Source of the DNA: JAHEME01 sp034435035
GTDB taxonomy: Bacteria > Chloroflexota > Anaerolineae > Aggregatilineales > UBA3940
Length of the DNA stretch: 64,000 nt
Assembly: GCA_034435035.1 (NCBI GenBank)
Contig: DAOTXW010000025.1
Span: 1-64,000, forward strand
Direction: 5' to 3'
The notes beneath the pieces are model-generated. The model did not search any database. It was not told where the DNA came from and saw nothing but the letters and a program-made list of their open reading frames with translations. A program made the position numbers and the translations under genes. Below, one piece after another: positions 24,943 through 32,424 of this stretch (position 1 is the first letter of the stretch; every line of letters starts with the position of its first letter).

Positions 24943-25473
24943 ATGACCAAGCTTCAGTACAAAGCTTCTTCTCCGCAGGTGGAAGCCAGCGGGGCGTCGA
25001 TCCTCTCGGTGACGTCCGGTATGGCGACTGATCTGCGCCCACTGCTCGAGAAGCACGGGCTGGACAAGGTTGAAGCTGACCAGTGGTACCCGCAGCAGTC
25101 GTGGCTCAACTTTCTGGCCGAGCTGACCGAAGGCCCCAACGCCACCATGATCAACCTGGTGGGCATCGGCATGAGCATCGCCAAGACCGCGCACCTGCCG
25201 CCGCAGATCGACTCGCTGGAAGCGGCGCTGATGATGCTAAACGCCGCTTACCACATGAACAACCGCAACGATGACCCGGAGCGGGGCTGGAAGGTGATCA
25301 GGGTCAGTGACAAGGAGTTCCACTGCCTGTGCAGCACACCCGTCCCGCGCGACTTCGAGTACGGGGTTGTGTACGGCTTCGTGCGGCGCTTCAGCCAGCC
25401 GGAGGAGCGCTTCGTCGTCTACCGCACCGAGAACGAAGACGGCACCTGCCTGTTCCGCGTGGTGGTGGATTAG
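24943..25473 (+). CDS. Hypothetical protein, 176 aa
   Basis: Soluble protein, MTKLQYKASSPQVEASG..., with a helical N-terminal part (DLRPLLEKHGLDKVEADQWYPQQSWLNFLAEL) and a C-terminal beta part (FHCLCSTPVPRDFEYGVVYGFVRRF). The W-YP--WL-FL pattern recalls small-ligand sensor domains such as the heme-NO-binding-like and V4R groups, but I see no diagnostic residue. A GGAG lies 11 nt before the ATG. It lies 68 nt after the nitroreductase gene and may be in the same transcript. Function unknown. Confidence 0.75.
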   Translation: MTKLQYKASSPQVEASGASILSVTSGMATDLRPLLEKHGLDKVEADQWYPQQSWLNFLAELTEGPNATMINLVGIGMSIAKTAHLPPQIDSLEAALMMLNAAYHMNNRNDDPERGWKVIRVSDKEFHCLCSTPVPRDFEYGVVYGFVRRFSQPEERFVVYRTENEDGTCLFRVVVD

Positions 25474-25599
25474 CGCTTCGCAGCGCGAACAGCCCCGGGG
25501 AGAGCTGCCCCGCCGCGAAACGGCCGCTTTCGGCGGCGCCCGAACCGGGGCCGGGTGGCGCTTCGGCTGGCTGCGGATCGAACCGGCCGACCGGAAGGA

Positions 25600-26808
25600 T
25601 CACACCTCGGCCATGCCCAGCGCCAGCCGGGGCGTAGTGGCCAGCTTCCAGGCCAGCGCCAGCGCGATCACCGTGTCATCGTGGCGGCCCGGTGGCGCGC
25701 TGTAGTAGGTCGAGTAGCGCGTGCTGCGGTAGGTGTAGGCCTCCAGCTCCGCCAGCAGGGTTTCATCCGGCAGCAGAGCGATCTCCGCGCTTTCGATGGC
25801 CCGCACCAGCCCCTCGATCAGCGGCGGCTTGCTGAGGGCGCTGGTGACGAATGCGATCACCGGCAGCCCGGCCTCGCGCCGCAGCGCCTCGATGTTCGGC
25901 TCGCCCATGGCATTCGCTTCGGCCAGGATGGCTTCGACACCCCAGCGGTGGGCCAGCCCGGCCAGCCGCGCCCGCTGCAGATCCCAGCCGGCCTCGCGGA
26001 AGCGGTCGAGCGCCGTCAGCGCCCCGGTCTCGGCGTCCAGCACCGCGGCCGCGGTGAAATCGTCATAGCGGCCAAAGTCTACCCCCATCACATAGCGGCC
26101 GCCGGGCCGGGGCACGGCATCGGGCGGAGCGGTGGCCGCCTGCCGCACACGCCGGAAGACCGTCCCGCCGTCCTCCAGGAAGGCCGCCAGATATTCCTGC
26201 TGAAAGACGCGCTCCGGCAGGCTGGCGCGAGCCTCGTCGATCTCGTCCCGGTCAATGCCGGGGTTGTCGCCGGTGGCGAACTGCCAGGCCTCCCAGGCCC
26301 GGTTCAGCGGATCGCGCCCGCGCTGGAAGGCGTGCCAGAACCAGTTGCGCCCGCGCGGGGTGGAGACGATCAGCGCCCGACCGCGCCGGTCCGCCAGGGC
26401 GGGGCGCAGTGCCGCCGTCCATGCCTCCTCGGCTACGAAGGCTGCTTCGTCCACCACCACCAGATTCAGGCCCACCCCGCGCAGCGAATCCGGATCATCG
26501 GCGGACTGGACGGTCAGCGATCCGCCGCCCGGCAGGTCGATATGGCGGGCGGACTCCAGCTTGGCTTCCCAGCGGTCGGCCAGCGCCCGCTTGAGCATCC
26601 GCCACGGCTCGAAGGCCAGGCCGTAGGTGGGAGCCACCCACCAGGCACGCTCGCCGCGCTCCGCCGCCTCCACGGCCAGCTTCAGGCCCAGGGTAGTCTT
26701 GCCCCAGCGCCGGCCGCAGGCCAGCACCTTGAAGCGGGCGGGATGGCCGGCGATGGCGCGCTGGTCGGCGCGCAATTCGGGCAGGGCGTCGGCAGGGGAA
26801 GCATTCAT
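25600..26808 (-). CDS. Phage-type terminase large subunit, orphan
   Basis: A DNA-packaging motor protein, 402 residues. The ATPase half has Walker A GRRWGKT (32-38), Walker B LVVVDEAAF (Asp120, Glu121) and a coupling motif VSTPRG. The RNase H-like nuclease half has GVDFGRYDD (Asp244), AEANAMGEP (Glu297) and GRHDDTVIALALAW (Asp377/378), so both active sites are intact. No portal, capsid, small terminase or integrase gene is nearby: the left neighbour is a hypothetical gene and the right is a pilin. The ATG at 26808 has GGAG 8 nt upstream. Expression appears to be under a LexA-type operator. Confidence 0.92.
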   Translation of the reverse strand: MNASPADALPELRADQRAIAGHPARFKVLACGRRWGKTTLGLKLAVEAAERGERAWWVAPTYGLAFEPWRMLKRALADRWEAKLESARHIDLPGGGSLTVQSADDPDSLRGVGLNLVVVDEAAFVAEEAWTAALRPALADRRGRALIVSTPRGRNWFWHAFQRGRDPLNRAWEAWQFATGDNPGIDRDEIDEARASLPERVFQQEYLAAFLEDGGTVFRRVRQAATAPPDAVPRPGGRYVMGVDFGRYDDFTAAAVLDAETGALTALDRFREAGWDLQRARLAGLAHRWGVEAILAEANAMGEPNIEALRREAGLPVIAFVTSALSKPPLIEGLVRAIESAEIALLPDETLLAELEAYTYRSTRYSTYYSAPPGRHDDTVIALALAWKLATTPRLALGMAEV

Positions 26809-27050
26809 AGGGGCGGCTCCGGGCAAGCGCAAAACCCCCTCGCCTGGCGGGCAAGGGGGTCAGGGGGCCGCCGCGCTCGCCGTCCGGCTGGTGGCCGCGC
26901 GGCGGAAGCGATGTCGAATGTGGGAGCGTGGAGGCCATCCGGGCAGGGCATCCACCCGGCACGCAGCGGCCTGCGGCAACGGCTCCCGGTCAGGCAGCAC
27001 GCACAGTGCGCCCACGCGGCGCAGCGGCGGCCCAAAGCGAACATATGTTC
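26809..27050 (-). other. Terminase leader: 5' region of about 240 nt with terminator and overlapping ORF
   Basis: Between the promoter and the terminase start lies a leader that holds an intrinsic terminator (26860-26831) and a 79-residue open frame running from an ATG at 27044, inside the LexA-like palindrome, to a TGA at 26807-26805 that overlaps the terminase ATG (ATGA). The frame is Cys/Arg-rich (FALGRRCAAWAHCACC) and resembles nothing I know, so its reality is uncertain. Confidence 0.5.
26831..26860 (-). terminator. Terminator inside terminase leader
   Basis: On the minus strand ACCCCCT-TGCCCGCCAGGCG-AGGGGGT followed by TTTT: a 7-bp and a 3-bp stem separated by one mismatch, 22 nt before the terminase start. 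Confidence 0.75.
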
Positions 27051-27085
27051 TATTACCATTGTACTACATCCGCGGCGGAGCGCAA
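27038..27085 (-). promoter_or_regulatory. LexA-type operator and promoter of terminase
   Basis: Minus-strand promoter TTGCGC (27085-27080), 16 nt, TACAAT (27063-27058). At 27050-27039, over the expected start point, lies the perfect palindrome GAACATATGTTC, in the context CGAACATATGTTCT (27038-27051, plus strand), which fits the Firmicutes/Actinobacteria LexA box CGAAC-N4-GTTCG except for the last base. Confidence 0.75.
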
Positions 27086-27198
27086 GCGAAGCCGCCTGAT
27101 CATCCGATCAGATACAGCCATCACCCCCGTACCTCAGAAAAAGGGCGAAACACACCTGTCTATCCATCAATTTCGCATGAAATCGGCCCGCAGGGGAG

Positions 27199-27227
27199 TT
27201 GACTCGCTCAATGGATCATGTTAGGCT
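27199..27227 (+). promoter_or_regulatory. Promoter of pilin gene 1
   Basis: TTGACT (27199-27204), 17 nt, TAGGCT (27222-27227), followed by TCCGTT. It shares layout and an upstream GCAGGGG with the second pilin promoter. Confidence 0.75.
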
Positions 27228-27284
27228 TCCGTTACGGAAGATGCTTATATCTACCGACAACTCTCAGAGAAAGGAGGGCGCATT

Positions 27285-27431
27285 ATGCTGTTCTTACCTC
27301 GCGAAAAGGGTCAGGGGCTGGTCGAATATGCACTAATTCTCACTCTTGTGGCGATTGTCGTCATCGCCATCCTGACCCTGCTGGGACCGTACATCGGCAA
27401 TGTGTTCAGTAACGTTATTGCCAACTTGTAG
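27285..27431 (+). CDS. Flp-family type IVb pilin, copy 1
   Basis: A 48-residue prepilin, MLFLPREKG then QGLVEYALILT. Cleavage after Gly9 would leave mature Glu5-Tyr6, the Flp signature, followed by one long hydrophobic helix (LVAIVVIAILTLLG) and a short tail ending NVIANL. AAAGGAGGG precedes the ATG. Flp pilins are the fibre subunits of Tad-type adhesion pili; no tad secretion gene is in the window, so assembly genes must lie elsewhere. Too short to be caught by usual length cut-offs. Confidence 0.92.
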   Translation: MLFLPREKGQGLVEYALILTLVAIVVIAILTLLGPYIGNVFSNVIANL

Positions 27432-27500
27432 GGGCCGAGTGCGGGGCGTGAAGCGGCCAGCGCCGCAGATTAATAATTTGTGAATTGGCCGCAGGGGTGG

Positions 27501-27529
27501 TTGACACGCCCCGGTAAGGATGCTAGACT
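27501..27529 (+). promoter_or_regulatory. Promoter of pilin gene 2
   Basis: TTGACA (27501-27506), 17 nt, TAGACT (27524-27529), followed by TCCGTT. Confidence 0.8.
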
Positions 27530-27583
27530 TCCGTTTGATGGCAGATCATCAGGCCATTAATCCTTCAGAAAGGAGAAACCGCC

Positions 27584-27730
27584 ATGTTGTTCATGCCTCG
27601 TGAAGAGGGCCAGGGTCTCGTTGAGTATGCACTCATTCTGGTTCTTGTGGCGATCGTCGTGATTGCCATTCTGACCCTGCTCGGCCCCGTCATCGGGAAC
27701 GCCTTCAGCAACATCGTTGCCAACCTGTAA
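27584..27730 (+). CDS. Flp-family type IVb pilin, copy 2
   Basis: 48 residues, MLFMPREEG then QGLVEYALILVLVAIVVIAI, about 85 percent identical to copy 1 by eye (differences at seven positions or so, mostly conservative). The same cleavage site gives Glu5-Tyr6. AAAGGAG lies 8 nt before the ATG. It has its own promoter and a strong terminator after it. The stronger -35 (TTGACA) suggests this copy may be the main pilin; that is inference. Confidence 0.93.
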   Translation: MLFMPREEGQGLVEYALILVLVAIVVIAILTLLGPVIGNAFSNIVANL

Positions 27731-27751
27731 TTCGCATCAGGCGTAATCCGG

Positions 27752-27784
27752 AAAACCGGGCGGCCTCAGGGTCGCCCGGTTTTT
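27752..27784 (+). terminator. Terminator after pilin genes
   Basis: Stem CCGGGCG / CGCCCGG extended by AAAA/TTTT, loop GCCTCAGGGT, then TTTTTG. Confidence 0.9.
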
Positions 27785-27871
27785 GTTTGGGGGCCGCGCG
27801 CCCTCCCCGCCTGATCCTTCCGGCGATCCGTGCTAAACTGGCGGCAGCATCCTGCTGCCGGAGGCGTCCCG

Positions 27872-29407
27872 ATGCCCGCATCCATCGAATCCCCGCTGCG
27901 TGTCCACCACATGCGCGTCACCTGGCGCGATACGTTCGTAGTGCCGGAGGCCGGACCCAACTTTCTGGCCCGCGCCCGCGACCACTTCCGGAACCTGCCC
28001 ACCCTGGTCTCGGACAGTCTGGCCGAGCCGCATCACGCCCAGCCTGAGTTCCTGCGTGTGGTTGAGCGTGTCTCGCGCAGCGTGGCGCCCATCGGTCACC
28101 GCGATCTGCTGCGTGTGCAGCTGGCGCCGCTGGAGATCGCCGACCTGGACCCGACGCTCGACCGGCTGCGCATCCCGCCGGACGCGCTGACCGCCGGGCA
28201 GATCGCCGCAGCGGGCGCTGATGCCGATGCAGCGGAGACCTGGATCGCCGTCACGCCGCTGCTGGTGCTGCACCGGGCCGGGGTGTGCATCGTGGAGTAC
28301 CACGCCGGGCTGCGCTCCCGCGAGGGTCTGAGCGTCGATGAGGCCGTGGCGCGGGTGCGGCTGGGGATCGCCGTGAATCTGCTGGCCCTGGGCGAGCCGT
28401 GGCGCGATCTGCTGCCCACGCCCTCCGTCGAGGGGCCGGTGCACGAGGTAGTGACCACGCAGACCGCGCCGGAGCGCATGCTGGTGGCGATGCGTCTGCG
28501 CGACCTGACGCAGAGCCTGATCGCCGCCGGGCTGATCGCCGCCGTGACCGCGCCGCCCGGTCGCCGCGCCCGCCGGGCCGGGCCGTCGGTGCAGGCCGAT
28601 CCGCCGCGCCCCACCGGCTCCACCAGCGTCGTGCTGGTGGAGACCGATCCGCAGGCCGGCGATGACTTCGAGGCGTTCTGCACGGAGCACGGGCTGGCGC
28701 TGCGCGGCATCGGCGCGCTGGACGCCGACTGGCGCAACCGGGCCGGCTGGCTGGTCGCCCGCGAACTGGGCAACAACCTGAGCACCGACGCCGAGATGGC
28801 CCTGTACCTGCTGGGCACCAGCGAGCTGATGCTGTTCAACGCGCGGGTGCGCGCGGCGCTGGCCGCCAACCGCCGCCGGCTGCGCGGCAGCGAGGCGGGC
28901 GCGGCGCTGCTGTTCACGGCGCACTACGGCGTGTTGATGGAGTGGGTCTACCTGCAGGAAGCCATCCTGAAGGCCTACCTGGGGCGGCTGGATGCACTGG
29001 CCAGCAGCCCGGCCCCCGACCGCGCCCGCACCATTGAGGCGCTGCAGGGGGCGCTGGCCGATATGGTGCAGTATCAGGAGGACATCACGCCCTATGCCAC
29101 GCGGGTGGAGTTCCTGCAGCGGGCGCGGGCTTACCGGGGCGTCGATGCGCTGGCCGAGCGCTTTGAGCATAAGCAGGACCTGCTGCTGAGCTACGCCTCG
29201 GAGTTTCATGACTTCCGGGAGGCGCGGGCGACCGAGTTCCTGAACTGGCTGGCGGGCATCCTGACCGGCGCAGCGCTGGCCGAGCTGATCACCACCCTGA
29301 CAGGGATCAACGCCAGTCAGCCGGCGCTGTACGTGGGGATCACGCTGGGCAGCATCGCGCTGGTGCTGGCGGTGATGGCGCTGCTGCTGCGCCGCGTGAG
29401 GCGTTGA
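27872..29407 (+). CDS. Large hypothetical protein with two C-terminal membrane helices
   Basis: 511 residues. About 430 residues are soluble, with an alpha/beta first half and a helical second half (LYLLGTSELMLFNARVRAALAANRR, TPYATRVEFLQRARAYRGVDALAERFEHKQDLLLSYAS), then two adjacent hydrophobic helices (LAGILTGAALAELITTLTG, LYVGITLGSIALVLAVMALLL) and an Arg-rich end. A long amphipathic helix before a C-terminal helix pair recalls RMD1/DUF155 or CorA-like topologies, but no GMN or other motif is present. The ATG at 27872 has CCGGAGG upstream and TAAACT about 35 nt before. Function unknown. Confidence 0.75.
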   Translation: MPASIESPLRVHHMRVTWRDTFVVPEAGPNFLARARDHFRNLPTLVSDSLAEPHHAQPEFLRVVERVSRSVAPIGHRDLLRVQLAPLEIADLDPTLDRLRIPPDALTAGQIAAAGADADAAETWIAVTPLLVLHRAGVCIVEYHAGLRSREGLSVDEAVARVRLGIAVNLLALGEPWRDLLPTPSVEGPVHEVVTTQTAPERMLVAMRLRDLTQSLIAAGLIAAVTAPPGRRARRAGPSVQADPPRPTGSTSVVLVETDPQAGDDFEAFCTEHGLALRGIGALDADWRNRAGWLVARELGNNLSTDAEMALYLLGTSELMLFNARVRAALAANRRRLRGSEAGAALLFTAHYGVLMEWVYLQEAILKAYLGRLDALASSPAPDRARTIEALQGALADMVQYQEDITPYATRVEFLQRARAYRGVDALAERFEHKQDLLLSYASEFHDFREARATEFLNWLAGILTGAALAELITTLTGINASQPALYVGITLGSIALVLAVMALLLRRVRR

Positions 29408-29495
29408 GGGAATAGATCAGCCGGCTGCAGCCAATTTATGCTACACTGATAGGCAGGCATCTGTGCGGAATCGCGTCTCTCACGGGGAGGATTCC

Positions 29496-31490
29496 ATGCG
29501 CCGCCTTCTCCTCACCGGTCTTGCCGGCCTGATCATGCTCCTGTCCGCCCCGGCGGCCCCGGGCCGGGCCGCCCCCCCGGATACCGTCCCCTTCCTGCAC
29601 GCCGGGCTGGCCCAGCAGGACGCCTCTATCGCCTACTCCGCGGAAGAACAGACCGTCCTGGTGACCTACCGCTACCAGCGGCCCGACAATGGCCGTTACA
29701 ACCTGTATGCCCGCCTGCTGAACGCCTTCACCGGCGAGACGATCAACGAGGTTATCCTCAGCGCAGGCGACACGATCAACGAGGCCGCCGTCGCCTACCT
29801 GCCCGACGGCCCCAGCGGCCCGGAGTATATGGCAGCCTTCTTCAAGGACACCACGCTGATCGTGTGGCGCATCGACGCGGGCACCGGCGCCAAGATCGAC
29901 ACGTCCAAGACCGTCAAGCCGGCGCCCGGCTGGGACATCGGCGCCATCGACATCGCCGCCTACCACGACCCCGGCGGCGCGCACCGCTATCTGCTGGTGT
30001 GGGAGGAGCGCCCGTTCAAGTTCTGGGAGGTGCACGGCGTCCTGGTCGATGCGTATGGGCTGGTTGCATCCGGCGACATCCAGGTTTCGCGGGGCGTCTA
30101 CGACCGCGGCACTCCTTCCGCCGCCTTCGACTATACGCTGGGGAAGTTCATCGTCGCCTGGCGCTGGCGGCAGAACGGCGGCGCGGATTTCGACATCTTC
30201 GCCCGCGCGGTGGACCTGACCGGCGGGATGGACAGCCAGATCACCCTGACCGCCGACGACGACGGGCAGGACGACGGCGAGCCGGAGGTCGCCTACAGCC
30301 CGGCCGCCGGGCGCACGCTGGTGGTCTGGAGCAGCGAGCAGACCAAGTCCTGGGATAACTTCCAGCGGGACATCCACGCGCGGGGGATCGCCAAAGGTTC
30401 CCGGCAGGGCCTGTTCACCGTCGCCAGCCCCGACGGCGTGGACTTCGACCCGGAGGTGACCGCCGACCCCGCCAGCAAGCAGTGGGTGGTGGTCTGGCGG
30501 CACGATTCAACCGGCGCAACTGGCCGCGACATCTGGCGCAGCACCGTCACCTACAACTCCGGCAAGTACAGCAAGAGCAGCCCGCAGGAGGTGTTGAACA
30601 GCGCGGCGGCTGAGGAGAACCCGGCCATCGCCCTGCGGGATGACGGATCGCCGCTGATCGTCTACGAGGATGCCGGGGAGACCTACGGCGTGCGCACGCT
30701 GGTGCTGGCGCTGGAGATCGTCGCGCCGCCGCCCGCCGCGCCCGATGCGCTCGTCGCAGCCGCCGCCGGCCCGGCGCAGATCGACCTGACCTGGCAGGAC
30801 AACTCCGCCGATGAAACCGGCTTCCGCGTCGAGTGGTCGGCGGACGGCGCGGGCGGCTGGACGCTGCTGACCACGACCGGCGCGGACGTGACGGCAGCCT
30901 CGCATACCGGGCTGGCCTGCGGCGCGGCCCGCTTCTACCGCGTCCGCGCCGAGCGCGACGACGAGGTCTCCCCGTGGTCGGCGGTCGCCGCCGGGGCCAC
31001 CGACGCCTGCCCGCCGCCCGCCCTGATCAACGGCTCCTTCGAGGACGACGCCGATCACAACCTGCTGCCCGATTTCTGGGCGAAGAACCGGCGGGTGCAG
31101 TTGAAGCCCGGCGAGGACGGTCAGGACTGCGCGACCTTCCAGCCCGATTCCGGCCTGTGCGCCCTGCGCCTGGTGGGCAGCGGCCGGGAAAAGCGGCTCT
31201 CGCAGGTCGTCACCGCCGCCGGCTCGCAGGGGCAGACCTTCACGCTGCGCTTCTGGGCGATGGGGCAGTCCGTGCCGGACGGCGGCAGCTACCGCGTCCA
31301 GGTGCTCGTGACTCACCGGGACGGCAGCAAGCAGACGATCACCCGCGACCTGCCCGCCGGCGACAGCACATGGGCGCTGTACCTGCTGCCCATCACCGCC
31401 GCCGAAGACTTCAAGAAGGTGGAGGTGCGGCTGGAGTACGGCCGGTCGGCGGGCACGGTCTGGTTCGACGGCCTGACGTTCACGCCGTAG
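29496..31490 (+). CDS. Secreted multi-domain protein with Fn3 domain
   Basis: 664 residues. A signal peptide (RRLLLTGLAGLIMLLSAPAAPGRAA) leads into about 400 residues of repeated beta blades (VLVTYRYQRPDNGRYNLYARLLN, FIVAWRWRQNGGADFDIFARAVD, TLVVWSSEQTKSWDNFQRDIHARG, WVVVWRHDSTGATGRDIWR), a likely beta-propeller. Residues about 415-500 form a fibronectin III domain (APDALVAAAAGPAQIDLTWQDNS ... FYRVRAERDDEVSPWS), and the last about 155 residues look like a carbohydrate-binding jelly roll (LINGSFEDDADHNLLPDFW). GGGGAGG precedes the ATG and TACACT lies upstream. Probably a surface adhesin or binding protein. Confidence 0.8.
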   Translation: MRRLLLTGLAGLIMLLSAPAAPGRAAPPDTVPFLHAGLAQQDASIAYSAEEQTVLVTYRYQRPDNGRYNLYARLLNAFTGETINEVILSAGDTINEAAVAYLPDGPSGPEYMAAFFKDTTLIVWRIDAGTGAKIDTSKTVKPAPGWDIGAIDIAAYHDPGGAHRYLLVWEERPFKFWEVHGVLVDAYGLVASGDIQVSRGVYDRGTPSAAFDYTLGKFIVAWRWRQNGGADFDIFARAVDLTGGMDSQITLTADDDGQDDGEPEVAYSPAAGRTLVVWSSEQTKSWDNFQRDIHARGIAKGSRQGLFTVASPDGVDFDPEVTADPASKQWVVVWRHDSTGATGRDIWRSTVTYNSGKYSKSSPQEVLNSAAAEENPAIALRDDGSPLIVYEDAGETYGVRTLVLALEIVAPPPAAPDALVAAAAGPAQIDLTWQDNSADETGFRVEWSADGAGGWTLLTTTGADVTAASHTGLACGAARFYRVRAERDDEVSPWSAVAAGATDACPPPALINGSFEDDADHNLLPDFWAKNRRVQLKPGEDGQDCATFQPDSGLCALRLVGSGREKRLSQVVTAAGSQGQTFTLRFWAMGQSVPDGGSYRVQVLVTHRDGSKQTITRDLPAGDSTWALYLLPITAAEDFKKVEVRLEYGRSAGTVWFDGLTFTP

Positions 31491-31523
31491 GGGCGGGGAG
31501 GGCCGCCGGGGGCCCCGGCCGGA

Positions 31524-32060
31524 TCACTGGATGGCAGCCGCCACCAGCCGGGCGATGGCCAGCGCGGCCGGCTCGTTCGGCACATCGCCGAAGGCCACCA
31601 CGAAGCTCACCTTCCCCTCGATCAGCACCCACAGATGGCGGGCGTCCGGCCCATTGTTGAAGAAGGCCCGGCTGCCGAGGCCGCTGACATCCTCGTTGAG
31701 GTACAACGGCTGCTGATCAAAGACCTCCGGCGGGTTCAGGGCCACGTAGCCCCACACCAGGTTGCCCTCTTGGTCCTCGCCGAAGTCGTAGGCGCAGCCG
31801 CTGCTTGCCCCGACGTCATAGTAGACGAACGGCTCCGGCGGGCCGCTGAGCTGGCGCCCCACGGCGGCCTCCAGCGCCTCCGGCGGGATAGCCGCGCATA
31901 CGTCGATGGCTGTCAGATCCGGGCCGATGATAATCGGCGCAGCGGTGACGGTGATCTCGGACGGCCCCCCGCCGCCGGATGAACCCCCGCCCGGCAGGCC
32001 GCAGGCCAGCGCCCCCAGCGCCAGCATTAACAGGACGCCACTGCCTATCTTGCTGTTCAT
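31524..32060 (-). CDS. DUF3558-like lipoprotein
   Basis: 178 residues with a lipobox (ALGALAC, Cys20), a Gly/Ser linker, and a compact domain beginning VCAAIPPEALEAAVGRQL and containing GASSGCAYDF: two conserved Cys that probably form a disulfide, as in DUF3558 lipoproteins of Actinobacteria. GAGGAGGGG precedes the ATG. The promoter at 32148-32121 is divergent from that of the SRP RNA. Function unknown. Confidence 0.75.
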   Translation of the reverse strand: MNSKIGSGVLLMLALGALACGLPGGGSSGGGGPSEITVTAAPIIIGPDLTAIDVCAAIPPEALEAAVGRQLSGPPEPFVYYDVGASSGCAYDFGEDQEGNLVWGYVALNPPEVFDQQPLYLNEDVSGLGSRAFFNNGPDARHLWVLIEGKVSFVVAFGDVPNEPAALAIARLVAAAIQ

Positions 32061-32120
32061 GATCCCCTCCTCGCGAGCCAGTTAAGGCGGCCGGGGCTGC
32101 CGCGCACCCCTGGCTGGCAC

Positions 32121-32170
32121 ATTATAGTCGCGCGCGCCGCATTGACAACCCCCGACCCATCCGTTACCAT
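32121..32170. promoter_or_regulatory. Divergent promoters with overlapping -35 boxes
   Basis: Minus strand: TTGTCA (32148-32143), 16 nt, TATAAT (32126-32121) for the lipoprotein gene. Plus strand: TTGACA (32142-32147), 17 nt, TACCAT (32165-32170) for the SRP RNA. The two -35 boxes share five bases, so the promoters should exclude each other. Confidence 0.78.
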
Positions 32171-32199
32171 TAGCCGCGGGAGACCTTCTTCCCGCCCGC

Positions 32200-32330
32200 C
32201 AGGGTGCAGGGGAGAGGGTCGGGTCCTGCGCGGCGGACGCCGTCGAACCGGGTCAGGTCCGAGAGGAAGCAGCCCTAAGGCGTGCCGTCCGGGTGCCGCA
32301 GGGGTGCCTGGCTCTCTCCCCTGCATCCCG
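32200..32330 (+). ncRNA. ffs: Signal recognition particle RNA (4.5S-like)
   Basis: RNA of the SRP, which with Ffh targets nascent membrane proteins. The conserved core GGGTCAGGTCC-GAGA-GGAAGCAGCCCTAA lies at about 32250-32278 and gives the symmetric and asymmetric loops of helix 8. The ends pair as GGGTGCAGGGGAGAG (32202-32216) with CTCTCCCCTGCATCC (32314-32328), closing a hairpin of about 130 nt. The apical tetraloop is GAGA, not the usual GGAA. Exact ends are approximate; a small hairpin (32176-32195) sits between the promoter and the 5' end. I see no U-run terminator after it. Confidence 0.93.
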
Positions 32331-32424
32331 GTGGACTGCCTGCCGGCCCTCGACCGCCGCGGCCGCCCGCCGCCCGCTTCACCCACGCGCCATGTCCCGT
32401 CTGCCCATGCCGGGCGAGCAACCG

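Noticed and set aside
25474..25599. Hairpins between the hypothetical gene and the terminase
   Set aside because: Short GC-rich stems without U-run; expected by chance at this GC content.
27431..27500. Terminator between the two pilin genes
   Set aside because: GCGGCC/GCGCCGC is imperfect and the AT-rich stretch after it is not a clean U-run.
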